Source of the DNA: an uncultured Archaeoglobaceae archaeon
GTDB taxonomy: Archaea; Halobacteriota; Archaeoglobi; Archaeoglobales; Archaeoglobaceae
Reading direction: 5' to 3'
Length of the DNA stretch: 38,292 bases
Assembly (NCBI GenBank): GCA_938048785.1
Contig: CALIUJ010000104.1
Span: 1 to 38,292, forward strand
Shown: in pieces, positions 18,302 to 25,873 of the stretch
Layout of the letters: each line of letters opens with the position of its first letter
Numbering within the stretch: position 1 is the stretch's first letter
The notes under the pieces: model-generated
The model's input: only the letters and a program-made list of their open reading frames with translations
What the model was told of the DNA's origin: nothing
The model's database searches: none
Program-made: the position numbers and the translations under genes

Positions 18302-18337
18302 TTTTAATAACTAAGTTTATCAAAAAATCTTGAGGTG
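18302..18337 (+). promoter_or_regulatory. Promoter and ribosome-binding site of the GTPase operon
   Basis: TTTTAATAA (18302-18310) is a probable TATA element, and GAGGTG (18332-18337) is a clear Shine-Dalgarno sequence 5 nt before the ATG at 18343. Together they give a short leader. Confidence 0.5.
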
Positions 18338-18342
18338 TTTCG

Positions 18343-18978
18343 ATGGGAATGCTCGCAAGCCTAAAAAAGAGGTTCAGGTTCCTCTACAGGATACTTTTCA
18401 GGAAGGATAAGCTGAAAATCGGAATCTACGGTCCACCGAATGCGGGGAAGACTACGCTTGCAAATAGAATTCTCAGAGACTGGCTTGGAGAGATAATTGG
18501 AACTCCAAGCGAGATTCCGCACGAAACGAGGAGAGTAAAGCTTAGAGAAGGTGTTAAAATTCAGGTAGATGGGAAAAGCATAACCATCGACGTCGTAGAC
18601 ACTCCTGGAATAGCTGCGAAGGTGGACTTCCACGACTTTCTCAAATATGGTTTGAGCGAGGAGGAGGCGAAGAGGAGAGCTAAGGAAGCAACTGAAGGGG
18701 TTATTGAAGCGATAAAGTGGCTTGACGACCTCGATGGAATACTACTCGTCATGGATTCTACGGAGGATCCTTTTACACAGGTCAACGTCACGATAGTTGG
18801 AAACATTGAAGCCAGAAAGCTCCCACTGATCATCGTGGCGAACAAGATCGATCTTCCAAACGCATCACCTGCGAGAATTAAGTCCGCGTTCCCACAGCAC
18901 CAAGTAGTTCCCGTTTCTGCGCTGAAAGGTATAAACATCAGCTCTCTTTATAAAGCGATGGCAGAAAAGTTCGGGTGA
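18343..18978 (+). CDS. Era-like small GTPase, first gene of a conserved euryarchaeal trio
   Basis: A 211-residue GTPase with a basic N-terminus (about 1-25, [19 protein letters not shown]) that could touch membranes. G1 is [11 protein letters not shown] near residue 30, G3 VDTPGI near 87, G4 VANKIDL near 166 and G5 VSALKG near 190; all are intact. It is followed within 4 bp by a DUF2073 gene and then a Zn-ribbon gene. As I recall, this set is called ArvA/OapA, ArvB/OapB and ArvC/OapC, and its GTPase is needed for extracellular vesicle production in Haloferax. The transfer of that role to this organism is inference. Confidence 0.88.
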   Translation: MGMLASLKKRFRFLYRILFRKDKLKIGIYGPPNAGKTTLANRILRDWLGEIIGTPSEIPHETRRVKLREGVKIQVDGKSITIDVVDTPGIAAKVDFHDFLKYGLSEEEAKRRAKEATEGVIEAIKWLDDLDGILLVMDSTEDPFTQVNVTIVGNIEARKLPLIIVANKIDLPNASPARIKSAFPQHQVVPVSALKGINISSLYKAMAEKFG

Positions 18979-18982
18979 GATC

Positions 18983-19324
18983 ATGGGAGTGCAGATAAAT
19001 CTGATATCAAAAGAAAGGCTTAGCAAGATGGGATCAATGGAGAAGATAAGAATGATCCTTGACAGCGTAAAGGAGGGAAAGATAGTTGTGCTCGAAACCG
19101 GCTTAACTCCTGAAGAGGAGGCAAAGCTAATCGAGGTTACGATGTTGGAAATAGACCACGAGAACTTCGTCGGAATCGAGGTTGAGAGCTATCCATACAA
19201 GGAGAAGTCTTTGATATCCAAAATATTGGGCAAGAGACACGGAAGGCTCACAATAATAGGACCAGCGAACAGATTAAAGACCATAGAGAAGCAAGAAGAT
19301 TTGATAAAAGCCTTGATAACCTGA
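18983..19324 (+). CDS. DUF2073 protein (OapB/ArvB-like)
   Basis: A 113-residue protein without catalytic motifs that I can see. It begins MGVQINLISKERLSKMGSME and has a central charged region (TGLTPEEEAKLIEVTMLEI) typical of DUF2073. GGTGAG, overlapping the GTPase stop, serves as ribosome-binding site. It is the middle gene of the GTPase/DUF2073/Zn-ribbon operon and is presumed to be a partner of the GTPase. Confidence 0.82.
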   Translation: MGVQINLISKERLSKMGSMEKIRMILDSVKEGKIVVLETGLTPEEEAKLIEVTMLEIDHENFVGIEVESYPYKEKSLISKILGKRHGRLTIIGPANRLKTIEKQEDLIKALIT

Positions 19325-19325
19325 T

Positions 19326-19646
19326 ATGCCACACCGTTGCACGAAATGCGGAAAGCTTTACGCAGACGGGGACATGCGTCTGCTCAATGGCTGTGAGTGT
19401 GGAAACAACAAGTTCTACTACGTCCCCAAGGAGAAGAAGGAGAAAGAAGAGATCGTGAAGGAGATAAAAGAAGAGGCAATAAGATTTGGAATCGAGAGCA
19501 TAAAGATACTCGCCCCGGGACAATACGAGATAAACCTCGAAAAGCTGTTGGAGAGAGAAGAGATCATAATAGCACTCGAAGAAGACGGAAGATACGTAAT
19601 TCATCTACCTTCTCTGTTGAAAAAGAAGCCAAAGTCTAAGGAATGA
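19326..19646 (+). CDS. Zn-ribbon protein (OapC/ArvC-like)
   Basis: A 106-residue protein starting with a zinc ribbon: CTKC near residue 5 and CECG near residue 28. A very charged lysine/glutamate segment (about 37-55) follows, then a C-terminal region with GQYEINLEKLLEREE and GRYVIHLPSLL. The start lies one base after the DUF2073 stop. It is the third member of the conserved trio; molecular function is not known to me. Confidence 0.82.
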   Translation: MPHRCTKCGKLYADGDMRLLNGCECGNNKFYYVPKEKKEKEEIVKEIKEEAIRFGIESIKILAPGQYEINLEKLLEREEIIIALEEDGRYVIHLPSLLKKKPKSKE

Positions 19647-19649
19647 TCT

Positions 19650-19658
19650 AATAGTGTT
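19650..19658 (+). promoter_or_regulatory. Half-site resembling the operators at 22428-22481
   Basis: AATAGTGTT matches nine bases of the palindrome at 22428-22442 read on its other strand (AATAGTGTTACTATT). It lies about 90 bp before the first gene of the same ABC transporter operon. A single half-site could be chance. Confidence 0.3.
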
Positions 19659-19742
19659 TTAAAGACTTTATCCTTTTTCTCGCTTTGACTGCGTCTTATA
19701 CTTTGAACTATAGATGGCAATTTTTATATTGAAACTTCCGAA

Positions 19743-20702
19743 ATGTTTAAATTTTTGTTACCCTATGTTAATTTAGTGATACTCGTAAGAGCTCGGGGAT
19801 TGAGGAAAGCCTTTAAGGTTGGGTTGAGGAAAAATAAGAACTTATACGCAGTGGATGGCGTAGATCTTGAAATCAAGGTTGGTGAAAGAGTTTGTCTCAT
19901 AGGAGAGAGTGGTTGCGGTAAGACAACGCTTGCAAAACTACTATTGGCTCTAATAAAACCAACGAGAGGTAAAGTTTTCTTCAAAGACGTTGAAATAAGC
20001 AATTTAGGTGTAAAAAAGCTGAGAGAGATTAGAAAAGAGATGCAATTTATACCCCAGCACCCAGAGTCTGCCCTCGATCCGAGATGGACAATTTACGATA
20101 GCATAGCAGAGCCACTAAGGATACACAAAGTGATTGACAACAAAAAAGAGGAGAGGGAGAGGGTTTTAGCAATGGTAGAGTTACTTGGATTAAAACCCGA
20201 ACACTTGGGAAGAAAGCCCTTGGACCTAAGCGGGGGAGAACTTCAACGAGCGATAATCGCGAGAGCTCTGATCTTAGAGCCAAAGTTTATCGTGGCGGAC
20301 GAACCAACTTCGATGCTCGATGCCTCTACCCAGGCAAAAATTTTAAATCTTTTTACGGAACTTCACAAAAAGCTCGGGTTCAGCTATCTCTTCATAACCC
20401 ACGACTTAGGTGTGGCGAAGTTCGTTGGCGATTCTTTGCTCGTAATGCACGCTGGGCGTATAGTTGAAGCGGGAAAAACTGAAGTTTTGCTTCGGGATCC
20501 GCTCCATCCATACACGTCTCTACTCGTTTTTCCAGAGGATCAAAGATATTACGAATCCAAAGCCTTGAATGAAAAAAACTCCTGCAAGTTCTACTCAGTT
20601 TGTCCCTCGAAGAGGGATGTTTGTTCTCAGAAAGATCCAGAGCTGTTTGAAGTTAATAAGGGGCGCATGGTAAGGTGTTGGCTTTACGGAGATCAAGTAT
20701 GA
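19743..20702 (+). CDS. ABC transporter ATP-binding protein, OppF/DppF-like
   Basis: A 319-residue ATPase of the peptide/nickel import family. Walker A GESGCGKTTLAKL is near residue 57, signature LSGGELQRAIIARA near 162, Walker B FIVADEPTSMLDAS near 185, then H-loop ITHDLG. The C-terminal region has the peptide-transporter extension (DPLHPYTSLLV) and a cysteine set (CKFYSVCPSKRDVC) that in relatives binds an Fe-S cluster. ATG 19743 is only about 16 bp after the TTTTTATATT element, so the GTG at 19776 may be the real start. Its stop overlaps the next ATPase gene (ATGA). Confidence 0.92.
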   Translation: MFKFLLPYVNLVILVRARGLRKAFKVGLRKNKNLYAVDGVDLEIKVGERVCLIGESGCGKTTLAKLLLALIKPTRGKVFFKDVEISNLGVKKLREIRKEMQFIPQHPESALDPRWTIYDSIAEPLRIHKVIDNKKEERERVLAMVELLGLKPEHLGRKPLDLSGGELQRAIIARALILEPKFIVADEPTSMLDASTQAKILNLFTELHKKLGFSYLFITHDLGVAKFVGDSLLVMHAGRIVEAGKTEVLLRDPLHPYTSLLVFPEDQRYYESKALNEKNSCKFYSVCPSKRDVCSQKDPELFEVNKGRMVRCWLYGDQV

Positions 20703-21646
20703 AGTCAATCCTAAGTCTTCAACGCATTAAAACCTACTTTCGTTTAGATAAGCTCCTGATAAAAGCTGTGGATGGCGTAGATCTTGAAGTTTATCCCGGA
20801 GAAGCGTTGGGGATCGTGGGTGAATCTGGATGTGGTAAAAGTGCTCTTTTGCTCACGATTCTAAGACTTTTGCCACATAACGCTCATTTCTCTGGAAAAG
20901 CGATATACGATGGCATAGATTTGCTCGGTATCAGTGAAGATAAAGCGAGAAAGATAATCGGTAAAAACTTCGCATTCGTGCCTCAAAGCTTCGGTGCGTC
21001 GCTGAACCCGGTGATGAAAATAGGTTTTCAAATAGTCGAGCGCTCCTTGGAGCACTCGAACGTGAAAAAAGATGTCAAAAGAGATGTAACGGATCTTCTC
21101 AGAAAACTCGGCGTAGAAGAGGCTGAAAAGACTGTGCAAAGGTTTCCACATCAGCTGAGCGGTGGAATGAAGCAAAGAGCATTGGTTGCAATGGGTGTGT
21201 TTGGTGAAGCAAAGATAGTATTCCTCGATGAGCCAACAAAGGGTTTAGACGTTGTCAAAAAGCGTTTAACGATGGATCTCCTAAGAAAAGCAAGGGAAGA
21301 GACGGAGACCACGTTTTTTGTGATCTCCCATGATATAGAGTTCATCGAAAGCGTTGCAAGTAGGATATGCGTAATGTACTGCGGTCAAATAGTTGAAGAG
21401 GCGCCCAAGAAAGATTTCTTCAAGAAACCTCTTCACCCATACTCAAAAGCTTTGCTGGAATCCCTGCCATCCCGAGGTATGAAAGCAATCAAAGGCGAGG
21501 CACCAAGCATGGTAAATCCCCCTTCTGGTTGTAGATTTCATCCAAGATGTGAATTGGCAGAAGAGGTCTGTATAAAGTCTGAACCCGAGCTCCTAAGGAT
21601 CGATAACAGATTTTTGAGGTGTCACAGAGGTGATGGATTTGAGTAA
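20699..21646 (+). CDS. ABC transporter ATP-binding protein, OppD/DppD-like
   Basis: A 315-residue partner ATPase. Walker A GESGCGKSALLLT is near residue 40, signature LSGGMKQRALVAMG near 148, Walker B IVFLDEPTKGLDVV near 171, H-loop ISHDIEF. The C-terminal oligopeptide-transporter domain contains PLHPYSKALLESLPSRG and a CRFHPRCELAEEVC cysteine motif. I chose ATG 20699, overlapping the preceding stop, instead of a start eight codons upstream. It works as a heterodimer with the preceding ATPase. Confidence 0.93.
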   Translation: MKSILSLQRIKTYFRLDKLLIKAVDGVDLEVYPGEALGIVGESGCGKSALLLTILRLLPHNAHFSGKAIYDGIDLLGISEDKARKIIGKNFAFVPQSFGASLNPVMKIGFQIVERSLEHSNVKKDVKRDVTDLLRKLGVEEAEKTVQRFPHQLSGGMKQRALVAMGVFGEAKIVFLDEPTKGLDVVKKRLTMDLLRKAREETETTFFVISHDIEFIESVASRICVMYCGQIVEEAPKKDFFKKPLHPYSKALLESLPSRGMKAIKGEAPSMVNPPSGCRFHPRCELAEEVCIKSEPELLRIDNRFLRCHRGDGFE

Positions 21647-22448
21647 AAAGATATACGGATACGACGAGGAGATTTGGGTTAGATTGCTCAGCGAAAATTG
21701 GGAAAGCGGAGATAGAGATTTTGAAAGGATAAATAAGGTTCTCGAAGAATTTAAAGCGCTTAAAATCCTCGATCTTGGTTGTGGAATCGGTAGAATCTCT
21801 TTGAGGCTCGCATCAAAGGGTTATCGAGTCGTGGGAGTTGACATCTCCGAGCAGTGTATCAAGAAGGCAAACGCTATTGCAGAAGAATGGGGTGTAAGCG
21901 AAAAAGCTGAGTTCATAGTCGGGGATTACAGGAAGTTAGAGGATTTTTTAGGAGAGAAGAAGTTCGATGCTGCACTTTGCATACTTTCAAGAGCTTGGGA
22001 TGACTTGCCAGATGCGTCTTCTTTCTTTTCTAAACTTCGCGCTCACATAAGAGACGAGGGTGTTTTTGTTATACAAGACCTATGCAAGGACTTCTTTTTT
22101 CAAGCTGTATACAACGCACCAACATCCTTAAATTGGTTCAAAGTTATGGGCGATCTGCTCTTGTTAAGCAGATGGAAGGTCGATTTTCTTACCTCAATGG
22201 TCTCCACATCCAGAGAGATTTACAGAAAAGTCGGTGACGATCTCAAGCTATTGTCTCGGGTATTCGGTGATTACAAAATGCTCTCCATATCTGAGTACGC
22301 ACAAGCCTTGAAGTTAGCTGGATGGAGAGTCCTCAGAGTGGAGAGAGTTGCAAAAGCTGATCCCACCGACTTAGAGCTTCTCTCTAACGATCCGTGGTTT
22401 TCATACAGTTTTCAGATGATAGCATTAAATAGTAACACTATTCGTTAA
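21633..22448 (+). CDS. SAM-dependent methyltransferase in the ABC transporter operon
   Basis: A 271-residue class I methyltransferase. Motif I LDLGCGIGRISLRLA is near residue 45, the acidic ribose-binding residue in VVGVDIS near 67, and a motif II/III-type stretch FDAALCILSRAWDD near 112. The second half is helical with no family signature I recognise. GAGGTG precedes ATG 21633, which lies inside the 3' end of the ATPase gene, so the two are co-transcribed. A methyltransferase inside a peptide/nickel importer operon is unusual; it could modify the imported ligand, or a peptide or metallophore made by the cell. Confidence 0.85.
   Translation: MDLSKKIYGYDEEIWVRLLSENWESGDRDFERINKVLEEFKALKILDLGCGIGRISLRLASKGYRVVGVDISEQCIKKANAIAEEWGVSEKAEFIVGDYRKLEDFLGEKKFDAALCILSRAWDDLPDASSFFSKLRAHIRDEGVFVIQDLCKDFFFQAVYNAPTSLNWFKVMGDLLLLSRWKVDFLTSMVSTSREIYRKVGDDLKLLSRVFGDYKMLSISEYAQALKLAGWRVLRVERVAKADPTDLELLSNDPWFSYSFQMIALNSNTIR
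22428..22442. promoter_or_regulatory. Palindromic operator-like site 1
   Basis: AATAGTAACACTATT is a perfect inverted repeat of two 6-bp arms around a 3-bp centre. It overlaps the 3' end of the methyltransferase gene and lies upstream of the TATA element at 22457-22465. Confidence 0.5.
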
Positions 22449-22456
22449 CCAAAATC

Positions 22457-22465
22457 TTTAAATAT
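22457..22465 (+). promoter_or_regulatory. TATA element of the substrate-binding protein gene
   Basis: TTTAAATAT is centred about 26 bp before the GTG at 22487, so the binding-protein gene probably has its own leaderless promoter inside the operon. Confidence 0.55.
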
Positions 22466-22470
22466 CTACT

Positions 22471-22481
22471 TAGTATTACTA
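22471..22481. promoter_or_regulatory. Palindromic operator-like site 2
   Basis: TAGTATTACTA is a perfect palindrome of 5-bp arms, and with the next two bases it matches site 1 in 11 of 13 positions (TAGTAnnACTATT). It lies between the TATA element and the expected transcription start, a place where a bound repressor would block polymerase. Its centre is about 41 bp from that of site 1, near four helical turns. Confidence 0.5.
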
Positions 22482-22486
22482 TTTTT

Positions 22487-24091
22487 GTGATATTTATGAA
22501 GAAGATGTTGGTAGTGTTCTTATTCGTAGCCTTCAGCGTAGCGGGATGCATAGGAATCGAAAAGGTGCAGGATGGAGAGAATGTTCAAAAGATCTTAAAA
22601 ATAGGGACAACCATGCCAATAAAAGCTGACAACATATTCGTCGATTACTACTTCGGAATACTCGAATCGGTTTTCAACGACAGACTTTTTACAATAGATG
22701 AAAGAGGGAAGATAGTTCCCGAGCTCGTTGAGAGTTGGAAAGTCGAAGAGGATGGCAAAGTCTGGATACTCTCCATAGTCAAAAACGCCACTTGGCACGA
22801 TGGCGAGAAACTAACAGCAGAAGATGTTGCCTTTAGTATCAACTACCTCAAAGCCAAGGTCCCTGGATTTAAAGCGCACTTGGCTTTGGTTGATAGGGCA
22901 GAACCCATCGACAAATACACTGTTAAGATCATCTTAGAAAAGCCGTGGGCATCTTTTTTGGCGAATCTTGTGGTTGTGAGGGTTATACCCAAGCATGTGT
23001 GGGAGAAGGTGGAGAATCCGCTGGAATACTATGGGGAAGATCGAAACGTTGGCTCAGGTCCTTTCATATACAAGGGCTTTGACAAAACCGCGGGAATCAT
23101 AACTTTTGAAGCAAACAAGAACTATAGGCTGGGTAAGCCCAATGTTGACAAGTTGATCTTTAAGCTTTACAAGAACACGGAGGCTGAGCTAATGGCTTTA
23201 AAGAGGGGGGATGTATATACGACTTACTTCTATGCCCGCGGCTTAGATCCAATCTACGTTCCAGCTCTATTGGCGGATCAGAACGTGAGGTTTTTAGTCG
23301 AAACAAACTTCGGAGTTGATAATGCCTTATGGTTCAACAACAAGCTTTATCCATACAGTGTCAAGGAGTTTAGGATTGCGATAAGTTATGCGCTCAACTA
23401 CTCGGAATACAGCAAAACAATAACCGCTGGATACGCAGAAACTCCTAAGGCTGGATTCGTTCCTCCGGGTTGGAGCTACTACAAAGAGACCAGAGAACTC
23501 GTTAGAGATCTCGCGAAAGCCGCTGAAATACTCGACTCGATTGGATTCAAGGACTTCGATAAAGATGGTTGGAGAGATTTGCCGAATGGAAGCGCCTTTA
23601 CAATGAAAATAACATTGAGAAGCGATTTACCAGAGTCTACGAGACTGGCTGAAATGATTAAGCGAGATCTCGAAGAAGTTGGCATCAGAGTCAAGCTTGT
23701 GCCAGTGGATGGGATGAGTTTTCGAAAGATCGCTGAGCAGGAAAGATCCCATGAAGTAGTTATCTCACGAACTACGATGTGGGGAATGATGATGTGGGCG
23801 GGATACGGTAGCGGATACGTGGATTCCAGAAACATAGGTTGGGCAAACGTTGAAGATCAAGAACTACACAGAATTGTCGATGAAATGCTCAAAACCACCG
23901 ATGAGGCGAGAGTGAAAGAGCTTGCACATAAGATTCAAGATCTCTACGCAGAAAACCTGTATGTCATACCTCTCTACTGGGGCAAAATAATACAACCCTA
24001 TAGAGCAGACAAAATCGAAGGATTGGTCTACAACCCAATGATGGGGATCTTAAACAAAAAAACGTGGTTCAGCGTTAAAGTAAAGGAGTGA
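22487..24091 (+). CDS. Extracellular solute-binding protein, family 5 (peptide/nickel type), lipoprotein
   Basis: A 534-residue periplasmic-type binding protein anchored outside the membrane. Residues about 5-20 are a hydrophobic signal ending in lipobox VAGC, with cysteine 21 as the lipid site. Family 5 stretches include PELVESWKVEEDGKVWILSI and VKNATWHDGEKLTAEDVAFS. Length and layout match DppA/OppA/NikA proteins; the ligand (peptide, nickel complex or oligosaccharide) cannot be read. GTG 22487 fits leaderless initiation from the TATA element at 22457-22465; ATG 22496 is an alternative. Confidence 0.93.
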   Translation: MIFMKKMLVVFLFVAFSVAGCIGIEKVQDGENVQKILKIGTTMPIKADNIFVDYYFGILESVFNDRLFTIDERGKIVPELVESWKVEEDGKVWILSIVKNATWHDGEKLTAEDVAFSINYLKAKVPGFKAHLALVDRAEPIDKYTVKIILEKPWASFLANLVVVRVIPKHVWEKVENPLEYYGEDRNVGSGPFIYKGFDKTAGIITFEANKNYRLGKPNVDKLIFKLYKNTEAELMALKRGDVYTTYFYARGLDPIYVPALLADQNVRFLVETNFGVDNALWFNNKLYPYSVKEFRIAISYALNYSEYSKTITAGYAETPKAGFVPPGWSYYKETRELVRDLAKAAEILDSIGFKDFDKDGWRDLPNGSAFTMKITLRSDLPESTRLAEMIKRDLEEVGIRVKLVPVDGMSFRKIAEQERSHEVVISRTTMWGMMMWAGYGSGYVDSRNIGWANVEDQELHRIVDEMLKTTDEARVKELAHKIQDLYAENLYVIPLYWGKIIQPYRADKIEGLVYNPMMGILNKKTWFSVKVKE

Positions 24092-24098
24092 TGAGTGG

Positions 24099-25061
24099 GT
24101 GTCCCTCTTTCAATACTTTTTTCGCAAGTTTGCAAGGTATTCTCTGGTGATATTTGCGATAATCCTTCTCAACTTCTGCATACCTCGACTGATGCCCGGA
24201 GATCCAATAACTTATATATTGGGCGAAGATATCTATTACGTAGCTCCAGAACAGATAGAGGAGCTGAAGAAAGAGTACGGGCTAGATAGACCTTTGTTAG
24301 AGCAGTTCAAACTTTACATGGCAAGATTGGTGCGCGGAGACTTTGGCTACTCGTTCAGCTTTGGAAGACCTGTGATCTACGTGGTGCTCGAAAAGCTTCC
24401 GATGACTTTGTTAATAACCATCCCGTCCACGTTTATGGGAATCGTGATCGGAGCGTATCTTGGTATTTTTACTGGATGGAGATCCGAAAGTGTATTCAAA
24501 AGGCTTCTAACGAACTTTATACTCCTCGTATACTCCATTCCCTCATACTGGTTGGGAATGATAGCTCTCTTGATCTTCTCCTTGAAACTGAAACTTCTGC
24601 CTCTCGGTGGAGCTCCGCCACTTGATTCAGACTTAACGACCTTTATCAGCCACCTCATACTTCCCATCGCCACCTTGACGATTTTTACCACTGCTTACAA
24701 CGCGGTGATAATGAGGGGTGTTACGAAGGGAATTTCAGAAGAGTACTTCGTGATGACAGCGCTGTCGAAGGGCTTGACCAAAATTCATTTTCTTAACAGA
24801 CATCTGCTCAAACCATCGTTACCACCACTCATAGCCATATCCGCAATAGAGTTTGGATTTGCCTTTTCCGGTGCTTTGATAGTAGAAATAGTGTTTAGTT
24901 GGCCTGGAGTGGGTTTAATGATGTTGGAAGCCATAATAGCCAGAGATTATCCGCTTCTTCAAGCCCTCTTCACAATTTCAGCTCTTATCGTAGTTTTAGC
25001 CAACGCAATAGCAGATATTCTCTGCATTTTAGTAGATCCAAGACTAAGGAGTGATTTTTGA
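24099..25061 (+). CDS. ABC transporter permease, DppB-like
   Basis: A 320-residue inner permease with about six membrane segments, the first at residues 10-30. LMPGDPITYILGED near residue 32 is typical of the DppB/OppB group, and the coupling region facing the ATPase is near 205-245 (VIMRGVTKGISEEYFVMTALSKGL). The GTG start is preceded by GGAGTGA. It ends TGATG with the second permease start. Membrane partner of the two ATPases and the lipoprotein. Confidence 0.93.
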   Translation: MSLFQYFFRKFARYSLVIFAIILLNFCIPRLMPGDPITYILGEDIYYVAPEQIEELKKEYGLDRPLLEQFKLYMARLVRGDFGYSFSFGRPVIYVVLEKLPMTLLITIPSTFMGIVIGAYLGIFTGWRSESVFKRLLTNFILLVYSIPSYWLGMIALLIFSLKLKLLPLGGAPPLDSDLTTFISHLILPIATLTIFTTAYNAVIMRGVTKGISEEYFVMTALSKGLTKIHFLNRHLLKPSLPPLIAISAIEFGFAFSGALIVEIVFSWPGVGLMMLEAIIARDYPLLQALFTISALIVVLANAIADILCILVDPRLRSDF

Positions 25062-25873
25062 TGAGATTAGAATTATTGGGCATAGCGATTATCTCGTTCT
25101 TTATCTTCACAGCCATCTTTGCACCAGTAATCGTTGGTTTAATACCCCACGACAAATCTGAGCCATATTCTCCACCTTCAAAAAACAACCTGCTGGGAAC
25201 GAACGACATAGGCGAAGATGTGCTTGTCGAATTAATATATGGTTCTCGAGTCTCGATGTTTGTAGGGCTTACGAGTGCTTTCGTCTCAACGATTATCGGA
25301 TCTTTCGTAGGCATAATTTCCGGATACTATCGAGGTTTTCTGGATGATTTCTTTGGTGGTTTGATTGATCTCTTCTTAGTATTACCAGCTCTGCCCCTGA
25401 TGATACTCTTAGCCGCTTACCTCGAACCCTCCGTATGGAACATAATCCTGGTCATAGCGTTGCTCTGGTGGCCCAACACAGCTAGAGTTGTTAGGGCTAA
25501 AGTTTTGGAGCTTCGTGAGAGTCAATTCGTTGAAGGATTGAGGTGCTTAGGTGCCAACGATTTATACATAATCACAAGGCATATAATACCAAATGTCAGT
25601 GATTTGCTGTTCGCAAACTTCACTTTGTCCGTGGCACGTGCAATACTCCTCGAAGCGAGTCTTAGTTTTATAGGTCTCGGAGATCCAACGTACGAGAGCT
25701 GGGGGTCGATGCTGCACTACTCGATGAAGAGGGGAGGTCTTTTGAACGGTGCTTGGTGGTCTTTCGTTCCCGCTGGAATCTGCGTATCCTTAGCAACGAT
25801 GAGTTTCATGCTCTTCGCCATGGGTTTGGAAGATAGGAAGAAAAGAACGAAAGCCATAGGTTTAGAAGTCTAA
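25061..25873 (+). CDS. ABC transporter permease, DppC-like
   Basis: A 270-residue second permease. The first membrane segment (about 5-27) is followed by the family motif NNLLGTNDIGEDVLVELIYG, then five more segments. The coupling region is RAKVLELRESQFVEGLRCLGA near 145. ATG 25061 overlaps the preceding stop by one base and has GGAGTGA at a good distance. Last gene of the transporter operon; its stop overlaps the convergent radical SAM gene by 4 bp. Confidence 0.93.
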   Translation: MRLELLGIAIISFFIFTAIFAPVIVGLIPHDKSEPYSPPSKNNLLGTNDIGEDVLVELIYGSRVSMFVGLTSAFVSTIIGSFVGIISGYYRGFLDDFFGGLIDLFLVLPALPLMILLAAYLEPSVWNIILVIALLWWPNTARVVRAKVLELRESQFVEGLRCLGANDLYIITRHIIPNVSDLLFANFTLSVARAILLEASLSFIGLGDPTYESWGSMLHYSMKRGGLLNGAWWSFVPAGICVSLATMSFMLFAMGLEDRKKRTKAIGLEV

